The notes beneath the pieces were generated by a model. The model made no database searches. It was given only the letters and a program-made list of their open reading frames with translations, and was not told the DNA's origin. A stretch of 64,000 bases of DNA, taken from an uncultured Oscillospiraceae bacterium (GTDB taxonomy: Bacteria; Bacillota; Clostridia; Oscillospirales; Ruminococcaceae). The position numbers and the translations under genes are program-made. Shown here piece after piece: positions 42,061 through 51,903 of this stretch (positions are counted from its first letter, which is position 1; each line of letters begins with the position of its first letter). The DNA lies in assembly GCA_904396495.1 (NCBI GenBank), contig CAJFOJ010000036.1, forward strand, positions 1 through 64,000, given 5' to 3'.

Positions 42061-45000
42061 ATGTTGCACAAACGACTGAAAAAGCGTTTGGCTTCCTGTT
42101 TGTGTGCCGTGCTTGCGGTAACCTGCATTTTAAGCAGCATTCCGGTACAAGCACAGTCGCGCAGCCAGGGATCCGGCGGCAAGGTCAACTGGGCAAGTGG
42201 TCTTACATATGAGACCAACTGGACAAACGAAGAATTCAACAGTGATACATACTCAGACTACGACCACGTCAAAATGACAGACGGTGCAAAAGCCAACAGT
42301 ATTTGGGCAGCCGAATGCGCCGGTTTTAAAAAGAGAGATAGTAATGAGCCGGTCACATTTACTTTTGATCTGGGAGAAAAAAGAGAGGTCAATGAAGTAA
42401 ATTTCTCCGGCTGGGACGGCAATCAAAGCGGCGTCCGCAACCCCAGTCATTTTAAAGTAGAGTATACCGATGACAACGGGGATTGGCAGCTTTTCTATGA
42501 AGGGGATATCGGCCGTGCCTCTCCGGAAGGCGCAGAAGTCGCCTACCAGTATGGGTACGAAATGCCGGACAACGGATCGGTTACCACTCAGAATATCCGT
42601 TTGTCCCTTACATTAGATGTTAACTCAGGCGTTGCTTTCTTGGATGAGATTGAAATTCTGTCTCCCGCCGATGAATCCACAGAGGAGCCAGAAGAACCAG
42701 TTAATCCCGACGTCGAGTTTGTAAACGTGGCTCTGGGTGCCTCCTACACCTCTGAGAAAGAAGAGTATTTTGAGACTTGGACCGACGATGGCACCAAATT
42801 GACCGATGGCCAAAAGGGCAACGGCAATAAAGACGCAGCCTATGTCGGATACGCTTTCACTAACTCGGATACTGTGACGGAAACCGATCGTCCATGGGAC
42901 TGGGTTGTCGATCTCAATGGCGTCAAAGAAATCAACAGCATCAGCGTCAGCGGCTGGGCCAACTACGCCGAATGGAATTATCAACCTAAGTTCTACAACT
43001 TCTATTATACCGACGAAAACGGAGAAGAACAGGAATTTTATCTTTTCCCGGAAGATAATACGGGACTGGGGTATGACAACCAGACATATACTATGTCCTA
43101 CGCTCTTCCCAACAATGAAACTGTAAAGGCAAGCAGCGTCCGTATCAGCATGCAGCCGTATAGTACCCGCCTGTTCTTGGATGAGATCGAGGTTATGGGG
43201 ATAAATGACGGCAGCATCGGCAGTTCTGATTTGCCTGATCCACCCGCAGAAAACGTGGAAGTGGTTTCTTCCGGTTTGAGATACAACTCCAATTACTCTG
43301 AGTTTGCGGCAGGTTATGCAGATAATGCCCGCATTAAGCTCACTAATGGCATCGTTGCTACCGAAATGGAAGATACTTCTAACAACGTAGCCTTTAACGT
43401 CACAGCGGACAAGCCTCTGCAACTGACCTTCAAGCTATCTGAAACCAAGGATTTCAAGGCCGCAACCATTTGCGGTTGGTCCGATTCCGTCGCCCCCTCT
43501 TATACAGTGGCGTACCGCAATCCGGACACTACCTGGACATCCTTAACTACAGAGCAGGCCAATACTGGCCGTTATACCGTGAGTTCGGTAATCGCGGGAG
43601 ATTATACCGCTGCCACCGACGAAATACAGGTGACGTTGAGTGTTACCGAGGATACCGTGGTATATCTGGATGAAATTCTTATTTATGCGGCAAAAGAGGA
43701 AGAACCATCCACCATTGATCCCAATAACATCATTGGCGGCCTTCCCTACAAGACCAATCTGTTAGACGGAAATGCCAATGCAGGAGAGGGCGACTATCAC
43801 CCCGATCACGCCGACGTAGACAGAGTCCGTTTAACTGACGGCAAGAAAGCCCCCAGCAAATCAACCTGGGAGAACGAGAACACAGTAGGTCTACACACTC
43901 CTACCGCTGATGTTCCTCACGACGATCCGGATGAGAAGCGTATTCTCTTGGAATTCAATCTGGACGAACCCAAATCCTTTGAGCAGATTTCCTTCAATGG
44001 GTTCATGAGCGCTGATGTCGGTATCGTATTCCCGTCCCATTTGACCATCGAGTACAAAAATGGGGATGCGGACTGGCAGACGTTGTACGACAAAGACATC
44101 AACGCACCTGCTTCATCCATGTACCGGTTTACCTATTTGGTACCCGGCGATGAGCCGATGACCATTACTGACATCCGCTTCATCTACTCCTGTACCAACG
44201 ATCACGGCTGGGTGTTCCTTGACGAGTTGGAGGTATTGGAAAACGCTGACACCTCTATTTCCAATTTGAACCCTGAGGCTTCTAAAGCCCATAACCTTCT
44301 TTCTGGGATTCCCTATACCACTACTTTGCAGGACGGTGACGCCAATGCAGGTACTGGCGACTTCCATGGCTCACACCCCGACCCAGATCGCAAACTGCTG
44401 ACAGATGGTTTGTATTCCAGCGGATATGAAGATCCCAACGGCGTCTACTTTAACGCTCGCGATAGCCTATATACCATTCCTGCTGATGTTGTCTTCGATT
44501 TAGGCGAATCCAAAACTTTCGAAGAAATTAGTATCAGCACAGTCGGAAATACCTATATTTATTTGCCTGCCAAAACGGTTATCAAGATTTCCGACGACCA
44601 GGAGAACTGGAGAACAATTTATTCCGGTGACTGGAGTGGCGAGGCAAACGATGTAAGCAAGGAATTTATCCTGACTGCTGTGGAAGGCGAACCGATTACC
44701 GCGCGGTATATCAGCTTTGACTTCTACCATCGCTTCGACTGGATGGGACTGGATGAGATTCAGATTTTTGATGAAGCCACTGGAACTGAATCTTATGGAA
44801 CCATTACATTGAAACAGCCACCTTTGGAAGATTTACGCGGCATTGCGCCTACTATTTCTGAGGATGGCACCCATATCATTTTGCCGGAATCCACCTCCGA
44901 ATATTTTGACGTAGGATTATTCGGCTCTGATAACCTGACCGTCATCGATTTAGACGGAAATATCTACACTCCTTTGGTGGACACCACTGTCAACCTGATC

Positions 45001-48000
45001 TACAAAGCCATCGACAAAGAAACCGGTGAAATCATCAAAGGCGACTACAACGTACAAGTCACAGTTCCCGGCCAATATCAGGAAGCGGCTGGAGATAATG
45101 AAGTTCCCGATACTATGCCCGCTCTCCGAGAGTGGAAAGGTTCTACCGGAAACTTTACGTTAAATGACAACACTGCTATTGTCGTCGACGCTTCTGCCGA
45201 TGCGCGCACAAGGGAAATCGCCAATCAAATCAAAGATTTCTTCAAGGATATGTTAGGCAGAACCGTCACCGTTGAACAAGGTGCTCCCGTGCCGGGTGAC
45301 ATCTACTTAACATTGGATTCCTCCATCCCTGAAATGGGCGAGGAAGGCTATTACATGGAGGTTGGCGATTACGTCACCATCACAGCATATGGTCACACCG
45401 GTCTGCTCTATGGCGGCGTCAGTGCAACCCAGATCCTCTATAGCGATCCTTGGCATATGAGTATTCCCAAGGGTATCGCCCGGGATTACCCCATGTATTC
45501 TATCCGCGGCGGCATGATCGACGTTGCTCGTGCCTATGTCCCTATGGAATATCTTCAGGAAATTACCCGGTATATGGCATGGTTTAAACTCAATGAAATC
45601 CATGTCCATATTAACGACCGCGGTGAAAACAACTATGCGGCATTCCGTCTGGAAAGTGATATCCCGAACTTGACTTCTGAAGACGGATATTATACCAAAG
45701 ATGAATACCGTGCCTATCAAGAGGATGCTTTGAAATACGGCATCAAAGTGGTCACTGAATTTGATACTCCCGGCCACTCCGACTGCTTTGCCGATGTCCC
45801 CGGCATTAAAATGCTCGATTCTTCCCATATTGACATCACCGATCCTGGTTCGGTTGAAGTAATCAAGAGCATGTTTGACGAATTCTTGGGCGGAGACAAC
45901 CCTGTTATTATCACTGACACCGTCCACATCGGCGCTGACGAGTACCCCTACACCACCAACGAGGGCGAGGCGATTCGTCAGTACACCTATGACATCGCAA
46001 ACTATGTCAAAGAATTGGGCTATACCCCCAGATTCTGGGGCGGTCTCTGGTACAACTCCGGCTTGCCCAACGGCGTAGAATCCAACCCTGGCGTACAGAC
46101 CAATGGCTGGGCTCACGACACTCCTTCCATCTCCGAGTTGTACGACATGGATTATGACATCGTCAACACCTATAACATGATCCTCTACTCGGTTCCCGGC
46201 GGAAACTACGGCTTTGCAAACTACTATGACTTAGCAAGGCTCTATAACGACTGGAACCCCAACTGGTACGAATACAAGGGAACCATGCAGGTACCTTTGG
46301 GACATCCTCAAACCTTAGGTGCTGAATTCGCGGTTTGGAACGATGTTCACACCTTTGGTGGCGGAACCTCCAACTTTGATATCTTCCAGCGCGTCAAATA
46401 CGGCGTTATGCTGGTTGCTGAAAAAGACTGGCAGGGTGCTCCCAAGGAAGATCAAAACTATGCAGATTTCTCCAGAAGAATGGACTTGTTCTGGGATAAA
46501 GTTCCCGGTGCCAACCCCAATCGCTTTGTTGAGAGCAAGGGTGGGCAAATCATTGAGTACGATTTTGAGTCGGTTGACGGAAACACCGTAAAAGACTTTT
46601 CCGGAAACGGCTATGACGGTACTTTAAACAATGCTTCCATCACCGACGAAAATGGTAACCACGTTGCCACCTTTGACGGCAATGGATATCTATCTCTCCC
46701 GATGGATAACGTCGGCTATCCCTTCTCGGTTGAGTTTGATATTATGCTCACCGACAACTCCAACGAAGAGGCCACCCTCTTCAGCAGTGATGAAGGTACC
46801 TTCTACTTAAATGTCGACGGAACCGGCAAGCTGGGCTTTAAACGTGACGGTTACATCCTGAAAGATGGCAAGGCCTTCTTTGACCCTGAAGGATATACCT
46901 TTGCTTTCGACTATTCCTTCCCGCTTAACGAATGGGTACACGTAAAAATCCACTCAGAAAGCAATAACTCCTATAATGAGACCTTCCTGGAAATCAATGG
47001 ACAGGAATACAAAGCCGAAATGCAAAACTCCATCGTGGATACCAGCAAAACATGGACGGATACTCAATTCAGTACAACTACCGTCCTCCCCACTGAGAGA
47101 ATCGGCGATAAGATGGTTGGTTCCATCGACAATCTGAACATCATTGACACCGCTAACTACACCCGCAGCCCGAACTTGGCCCTCTATGCGGACGCCACTA
47201 TGTCCTCCAGAGAGTCCGAGTCTGAAATGGGGCCGGAAATGGCTGTCGACGGTCAGATTATCACCGATAACAGAGACCGTAGCCGTGCTTCCTTCGGACG
47301 GGATGAAGACGATCAATGGCTCATTATCGATTTGGGCTCTGTCCAGACTATCGACCAGATTGTCCTGTATCCCTTTGAGCAGGCTCCTGAATTTGAGGTT
47401 TTGATCTCTGAAACCGGAAATGATGACGATTGGCAGCAGGTCTTCTACAAGAATACCGGCACCAACGGCGGTGAACGCGGTCAAGTCTATACCATAGACT
47501 TTGATCCCACTAATGCTAGATACGTCAAATATCATCAGCTCAAGAGATGGCAACATGAATCTTGGGGCACTTACAGCGGATCTATTTCGGAAATCGAGGT
47601 ATACCGCACCGCCGGCGACTACGATATCACTGTCGGTTATGTGGAAGGCGGTAAGGTCGTTCCCAGCGTGACCACGGCTGATGCAGGTGAAGAGGTCACC
47701 TTAAACGTAACGCCTAATACCGACTATGTGGTCAGCTCGGTCAAGGTTAACGGAACGGAAGTCACTCCGGAAGACGGTGTGTATCGTTTCCAAATGCCTG
47801 CAAACGATGTTATTGTCACCGCTGAATTTACTTCCAATGCCCCTGCTGTTTACACAGTGGACATCGCAGCGACTGTCAACGGCAAAGTTGAATCCAACAA
47901 GCGTATTGCGGTGGAAGGCGACACTGTAACCCTCTTTGTAACACCGGACGAAGGCTACCGCGCCAAAACTGTTCAGGTCAACGGCACTGCTATCACTCCG

Positions 48001-49158
48001 GTCGACGGCGTGTACAGCTTTATCATGCCTGCTGAGACAGCTTCTGTCACCGCTGAGTTCGAATTAATCCCTGAAACCGAGCTATACAACATCACCATTG
48101 CCCCCACGGAAAATGGTACGATTACTGCAGACAGAACAACGGCTGCTGAAGGCGACAAGGTCGTTTTGACAGTAATTCCTGCCGAAGACTACTCCATTGA
48201 CACTGTCACAGTAGACGGCGCTGAAATTACCGCAGTTGGCGGTGAATACTCCTTTACGATGCCTGCAAAAGATGTTGAAGTAGCGGCGACCTTCAAACAG
48301 AATGAAGCCGAACCTTCCTATACGATCACCGTTTCCAATACAACCGGCGGCAAAATTGTACCGGAGAAGACCACTGCTAAGGCGGGAGAAATTATCCGCG
48401 TAAGCGTTACCGCTTATACCAATTACTATCTTGACACACTCTACTGCAACGACGAGGAACTGTTTGCACGCGATGGTATTTACTCCTTTGTAATGCCCGC
48501 TGAAGACGTTGTGCTCTCCGCATCGTTCAGATATTACGGTAGTTCTTCCGGCGGTGGATGGACGGGTGGCGGTTCCTCTAGGCCCTCTGAGCCTTCTGAG
48601 CCCGAAACCCCTGCTGAGCCCACCTGGGAGCAAGTTGACGGCGGTTGGAAGCTCAAAGGAGCAGACGGCAGTTACCTGACTGGCTGGCAGAAAGTAGACG
48701 GCGTATGGTACTATCTCAGATCCAATGGTATGATGGTTACCGGCTGGTTCCAAGATGGTTCTACTTGGTACTACTTAAAGTCTAACGGTGCTATGGCCAC
48801 TGGCTGGCTCAAATTAGGCAACGTCTGGTACTACCTGAAGTCCAATGGAGCAATGCAAACTGGCTGGCTCTACGACGGCGGAGTATGGTACTGGCTCTAC
48901 GACTGGGGTGGCATGGCCAACACCAGTTGGGTGAAAGTGAACAACACTTGGTACTACTTTAGAGGTAACGGTCATATGATGACCGGTTGGCTCCAGCAGG
49001 GAAGCACCTGGTATTATCTAAAATCCTCCGGTGCTATGGCGACTGGATGGAACTGGGTAGGCAATAAGTGCTACTACTTCTACTCAAACGGTAAAATGGC
49101 TGCTAACACCACTGTAGGCGGTTACCGTGTCAATGCCAATGGCGAATGGGTGCAATAA
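42061..49158 (+). CDS. 2365-aa secreted surface protein: signal peptide, five discoidin-like modules, GH20 hexosaminidase-like catalytic domain, LamG-like and F5/8C-like domains, four InlB-B-like repeats, C-terminal choline-binding/cell-wall-binding repeats
   Basis: Signal peptide MLHKRLKKRLASCLCAVLAVTCILSSIPVQA; GH20 core EITRYMAWFKLNEIHVHINDRGENNYAAFRLES, FDTPGHSD, HIGADEYPY; repeats GxWYYLxSNGxMxTGW at the C-terminus. Confidence 0.92.
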   Translation: MLHKRLKKRLASCLCAVLAVTCILSSIPVQAQSRSQGSGGKVNWASGLTYETNWTNEEFNSDTYSDYDHVKMTDGAKANSIWAAECAGFKKRDSNEPVTFTFDLGEKREVNEVNFSGWDGNQSGVRNPSHFKVEYTDDNGDWQLFYEGDIGRASPEGAEVAYQYGYEMPDNGSVTTQNIRLSLTLDVNSGVAFLDEIEILSPADESTEEPEEPVNPDVEFVNVALGASYTSEKEEYFETWTDDGTKLTDGQKGNGNKDAAYVGYAFTNSDTVTETDRPWDWVVDLNGVKEINSISVSGWANYAEWNYQPKFYNFYYTDENGEEQEFYLFPEDNTGLGYDNQTYTMSYALPNNETVKASSVRISMQPYSTRLFLDEIEVMGINDGSIGSSDLPDPPAENVEVVSSGLRYNSNYSEFAAGYADNARIKLTNGIVATEMEDTSNNVAFNVTADKPLQLTFKLSETKDFKAATICGWSDSVAPSYTVAYRNPDTTWTSLTTEQANTGRYTVSSVIAGDYTAATDEIQVTLSVTEDTVVYLDEILIYAAKEEEPSTIDPNNIIGGLPYKTNLLDGNANAGEGDYHPDHADVDRVRLTDGKKAPSKSTWENENTVGLHTPTADVPHDDPDEKRILLEFNLDEPKSFEQISFNGFMSADVGIVFPSHLTIEYKNGDADWQTLYDKDINAPASSMYRFTYLVPGDEPMTITDIRFIYSCTNDHGWVFLDELEVLENADTSISNLNPEASKAHNLLSGIPYTTTLQDGDANAGTGDFHGSHPDPDRKLLTDGLYSSGYEDPNGVYFNARDSLYTIPADVVFDLGESKTFEEISISTVGNTYIYLPAKTVIKISDDQENWRTIYSGDWSGEANDVSKEFILTAVEGEPITARYISFDFYHRFDWMGLDEIQIFDEATGTESYGTITLKQPPLEDLRGIAPTISEDGTHIILPESTSEYFDVGLFGSDNLTVIDLDGNIYTPLVDTTVNLIYKAIDKETGEIIKGDYNVQVTVPGQYQEAAGDNEVPDTMPALREWKGSTGNFTLNDNTAIVVDASADARTREIANQIKDFFKDMLGRTVTVEQGAPVPGDIYLTLDSSIPEMGEEGYYMEVGDYVTITAYGHTGLLYGGVSATQILYSDPWHMSIPKGIARDYPMYSIRGGMIDVARAYVPMEYLQEITRYMAWFKLNEIHVHINDRGENNYAAFRLESDIPNLTSEDGYYTKDEYRAYQEDALKYGIKVVTEFDTPGHSDCFADVPGIKMLDSSHIDITDPGSVEVIKSMFDEFLGGDNPVIITDTVHIGADEYPYTTNEGEAIRQYTYDIANYVKELGYTPRFWGGLWYNSGLPNGVESNPGVQTNGWAHDTPSISELYDMDYDIVNTYNMILYSVPGGNYGFANYYDLARLYNDWNPNWYEYKGTMQVPLGHPQTLGAEFAVWNDVHTFGGGTSNFDIFQRVKYGVMLVAEKDWQGAPKEDQNYADFSRRMDLFWDKVPGANPNRFVESKGGQIIEYDFESVDGNTVKDFSGNGYDGTLNNASITDENGNHVATFDGNGYLSLPMDNVGYPFSVEFDIMLTDNSNEEATLFSSDEGTFYLNVDGTGKLGFKRDGYILKDGKAFFDPEGYTFAFDYSFPLNEWVHVKIHSESNNSYNETFLEINGQEYKAEMQNSIVDTSKTWTDTQFSTTTVLPTERIGDKMVGSIDNLNIIDTANYTRSPNLALYADATMSSRESESEMGPEMAVDGQIITDNRDRSRASFGRDEDDQWLIIDLGSVQTIDQIVLYPFEQAPEFEVLISETGNDDDWQQVFYKNTGTNGGERGQVYTIDFDPTNARYVKYHQLKRWQHESWGTYSGSISEIEVYRTAGDYDITVGYVEGGKVVPSVTTADAGEEVTLNVTPNTDYVVSSVKVNGTEVTPEDGVYRFQMPANDVIVTAEFTSNAPAVYTVDIAATVNGKVESNKRIAVEGDTVTLFVTPDEGYRAKTVQVNGTAITPVDGVYSFIMPAETASVTAEFELIPETELYNITIAPTENGTITADRTTAAEGDKVVLTVIPAEDYSIDTVTVDGAEITAVGGEYSFTMPAKDVEVAATFKQNEAEPSYTITVSNTTGGKIVPEKTTAKAGEIIRVSVTAYTNYYLDTLYCNDEELFARDGIYSFVMPAEDVVLSASFRYYGSSSGGGWTGGGSSRPSEPSEPETPAEPTWEQVDGGWKLKGADGSYLTGWQKVDGVWYYLRSNGMMVTGWFQDGSTWYYLKSNGAMATGWLKLGNVWYYLKSNGAMQTGWLYDGGVWYWLYDWGGMANTSWVKVNNTWYYFRGNGHMMTGWLQQGSTWYYLKSSGAMATGWNWVGNKCYYFYSNGKMAANTTVGGYRVNANGEWVQ
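42160..44790 (+). repeat. Five tandem beta-sandwich (discoidin-like) modules, each ending in a conserved LDEI/LDEL motif
   Basis: Ends: VAFLDEIEIL (~42630), RLFLDEIEVM (~43170), VVYLDEILIY (~43657), WVFLDELEVL (~44209), WMGLDEIQIF (~44740); roughly 490-555 nt spacing. Confidence 0.75.
47623..48535 (+). repeat. Four tandem InlB B-repeat-like ('bacterial repeat') modules
   Basis: Four ~70-aa units of the type YDITVGYVEGGKVVPSVTTADAGEEVTLNVTPNTDYVVSSVKVNGTEVTPEDGVYRFQMPANDVIVTAEF. Confidence 0.85.
48640..49156 (+). repeat. C-terminal choline-binding/cell-wall-binding repeats (about 8 units)
   Basis: TGWQKVDGVWYYLRSNGMMVTGWFQDGSTWYYLKSNGAMATGWLKLGNVWYYLKSNGAMQTGW... Confidence 0.9.
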
Positions 49159-49221
49159 TCTTTTCTCTATTGCGAAAGCATTCCATCTGCTCTCCTTTAT
49201 ATGATAGCATCTTTATTGCAG

Positions 49222-49250
49222 AAAAGGCCCCGATTATTTCGGGGCCTTTT
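49222..49250 (+). terminator. Intrinsic terminator of the GH20 gene
   Basis: aaaaggccccgattatttcggggcctttt. Confidence 0.88.
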
Positions 49251-49398
49251 CTTACTTTAATAACCAGTCTATATTCAAATAAAAATGGGCGGTTTTATGA
49301 ACTATTTCAATAAAGTCAGACAATATTTTATTAAAAAGCGACCTTCTTGAATTCAGGTATATAGCGTTTATTCAGTGTTTCTTTTCGACATAACAAAT

Positions 49399-49446
49399 CA
49401 CCCCACTTGTTATTCAGTATAAGTATACTGAATAACAAGTGGGGTG
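49399..49446. repeat. Perfect 23-bp inverted repeat with 2-nt spacer
   Basis: CACCCCACTTGTTATTCAGTATA-ag-TATACTGAATAACAAGTGGGGTG. Confidence 0.95.
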
Positions 49447-49475
49447 CACTTCATGAGGGATTCTTCCGTTTTTTG

Positions 49476-50552
49476 TTATTCTACCTTCATCGTCCAGCCA
49501 AACGGATCAGGGCATTTGCCCCACTGAATTCCAGTTAACTCATCGTAAAGCCGCTGGGACAGCTTGCCAATTTTGCCGTCGGAAAGCTTCATGTCAATAT
49601 CTTTGTATCGGAGCAATCCCACTGGGGAAATAACAGCCGCCGTACCGCTTCCAAACATTTCCGTAAAGATTCCTTTGTTATAATCATCTAATAATTCGTC
49701 AATAGAAAGCCTTCTCTCGTTCACCTTATAGCCCCAACTTTTAAGCAGTTCAACCACCGATTTCCTAGTAATACCCGGCAAAATACTGCCTTGTAACGCA
49801 GGTGTAACGACTTCGTCGCCCAGTACAAAAAAGACGTTCATGGCGCCGACCTCTTCGATGTACTTTCTCTCGACACCATCCAGCCATAGCACCTGGGAAA
49901 AGCCTTCTTCAGCTGCCACATCCTGAGCCTTCAAAGAAGCTGCATAGTTTCCACCTGTCTTAGCGAATCCTGTACCGCCCCGCACTGCGCGGACGTACTC
50001 ATTCTCAACAAAAATACTCACTGGGTTTAATCCAGTTGCGTAATAGGCCCCTACCGGACACATAATGATGAGAAATTTATACTCCGAGGACGAATGGGCC
50101 CCTAAGGACGGTTCTGTACCAATAATAAAGGGCCGGATATATAGCGAAGTACCTTCCGCATGGGGAACCCAATCCTTGTCCAGTTTAATGAGTTCAATCA
50201 GCGCTTTAAGGGCAAATTCCTCGTCGATTTGCGGAATACAAAGGCGGTCATTAGACCTGTTCAACCGTTTAAAGTTCTCCCAAGGACGGAACAAATAAAT
50301 TTCGCCGTGAGGATTCCGATAGGCCTTCATTCCCTCAAAGGTCTCCTGCCCATAATGGAGACAAGTACAGGCAGGGCTTAGCTCTAAAGGACCGTAGGGA
50401 ACGATTCTCGCATCATGCCATCCTTCTTCTTTGTTCCAATCCATTTCAAACATATGGTCGGTAAAATATTTGCCGAATACCAGATGATTTTCGTCCGGTT
50501 TTTGTTTTGGCGCGGTATTCCGCACAATTTTGATTTCATTCATGGCAGTCAT
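49476..50552 (-). CDS. ilvE: Branched-chain amino acid aminotransferase
   Basis: LHYGQETFEGMKAYRNPHGEIYLFRPWENFKRLNRSNDRLCIPQ; GGTGFAKTGGNYAASLKAQ; LPGITRKSVVELLKSWGYKVNERRLSIDEL. Confidence 0.93.
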   Translation of the reverse strand: MTAMNEIKIVRNTAPKQKPDENHLVFGKYFTDHMFEMDWNKEEGWHDARIVPYGPLELSPACTCLHYGQETFEGMKAYRNPHGEIYLFRPWENFKRLNRSNDRLCIPQIDEEFALKALIELIKLDKDWVPHAEGTSLYIRPFIIGTEPSLGAHSSSEYKFLIIMCPVGAYYATGLNPVSIFVENEYVRAVRGGTGFAKTGGNYAASLKAQDVAAEEGFSQVLWLDGVERKYIEEVGAMNVFFVLGDEVVTPALQGSILPGITRKSVVELLKSWGYKVNERRLSIDELLDDYNKGIFTEMFGSGTAAVISPVGLLRYKDIDMKLSDGKIGKLSQRLYDELTGIQWGKCPDPFGWTMKVE

Positions 50553-50681
50553 TCCTCGATCCTTTCACAAAATTTTATTATCTTTCAGTATATCACGGAG
50601 GGTAATCCCTGTCAATTCGCAGAATGGTAAAAATACATTTCCTTTCCTTCGCACTATTTCAAAAAATTTGTGGATAACTTG

Positions 50682-50729
50682 AAACCAACAGGTCGAAAAG
50701 GGAGCAAATCCTTTTCGACCTGTTGGTTT
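50682..50729. terminator. Bidirectional-looking 20-bp hairpin between ilvE and degV
   Basis: AAACCAACAGGTCGAAAAGG-gagcaaat-CCTTTTCGACCTGTTGGTTT(T). Confidence 0.75.
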
Positions 50730-51021
50730 TACCATATTTATAACGCATTATCCGTGCGTTTACTGATACCCTGTTAATAAATCCATTGAAAATCTTCTAT
50801 TTTGAAATCTAACGTAAGGATATTTCTAAATACTAGTGCCAATGACGCCATATTCCTATACTTTTCAAAATAACTATCCAGTCGTGTGATTTGCCATCAT
50901 ACTTTTCAGGATTTATAGAGTATGGATATTATAAAGCAATCCGTTTTCAGTCCATCCAGATAACCTTCGCTGCAACAAAGGCAACCCACTTTCTTTAACA
51001 GCCCTTATCATCATTTAGTCT

Positions 51022-51903
51022 TTAAATATCCCGCGTGTCTCCCACAAAGAACACCGCCACCGTTCCCGGTCCGGAATGGGTACCGATAACCGGTCCGATG
51101 TATCCAATGACAATATTTTTTATGCCGAAGCGTTTTTTAATCAGATCGGCCACATATTTTGCGTCATCCTCACAATCACCGTGGCTAATGTAAATCACAT
51201 CGTTTTGATGGGAGCCAATCCGCTCTCCCATTTTATCTACCAGCCAGTTTAGCGATTGCCTCCGGCCCCGAACCTTTCCCACATTGATGAGTCGCCCCCC
51301 ATCATCAACGTGCAAAACCGGCTTAATGCCAAGGGCAGTACCCATAATGGCGGTCATTTTAGAAACCCGGCCGCCCCGGTGGAGGAAATGAAGGTCATCG
51401 ACGGTAAAGTTGTGACAGAAATGCAACTTTTCCGCTTCAATAATCTCCGCGAGCTCTTCCAGACTCTTTCCCTGTTCTTTTAAAGATACAGCATAATTGA
51501 GCATCAGCCCCTGCCCCATAGATGCAGCCAATGAATCCACCACCATGATTTTCGCCTCTGGATGCCGCGCCATCACGTCGTCAGCTGCAACAGTACAGCT
51601 TTGATAGGTGCCGCTCAAAGCTGAAGAAAAAGCCAAATGGAACACATCATACCCTTCTTCTACCAATTTCTCAAAGGCAGAAGTCGCTTTATCCAAGGAT
51701 ACCTGGGCAGTTTTGGATTCTCCGCCCCCTCTTAGTTGCTGGTAAAACTCTTTGACAGGTAAATTATCTTCACTGGCGGAATCATATTCGATCCCATTGA
51801 TAGTGTAGGTCATCCCCAATAAATGGATGCCGTGGGCTTTGTAGTAAGACATCTCCATGTCGCAAGTGGTTTCAGTCGAAATGATATATTTCCTGTTTTC
51901 CAA
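51022..51903 (-). CDS. DegV family fatty-acid-binding protein
   Basis: KYIISTETTCDMEMSYYKAHGIHLLGMTYTINGIEYD; SSALSGTYQSCTVAADDV; IGPVIGTHSGPGTVAVFFVGD. Likely TTG start near 51903. Confidence 0.88.
   Translation of the reverse strand: MENRKYIISTETTCDMEMSYYKAHGIHLLGMTYTINGIEYDSASEDNLPVKEFYQQLRGGGESKTAQVSLDKATSAFEKLVEEGYDVFHLAFSSALSGTYQSCTVAADDVMARHPEAKIMVVDSLAASMGQGLMLNYAVSLKEQGKSLEELAEIIEAEKLHFCHNFTVDDLHFLHRGGRVSKMTAIMGTALGIKPVLHVDDGGRLINVGKVRGRRQSLNWLVDKMGERIGSHQNDVIYISHGDCEDDAKYVADLIKKRFGIKNIVIGYIGPVIGTHSGPGTVAVFFVGDTRDI

Noticed and set aside
42640-44760. Considered whether the periodic LDEI repeats were a CRISPR-like or minisatellite array
   Set aside because: Periodicity is at protein level with roughly 490-555-nt units and diverged DNA; they are protein modules in one ORF.
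48082-48753. 223-aa minus-strand ORF in the repeat region of the GH20 protein
   Set aside because: Antisense to tandem repeats; no independent support.
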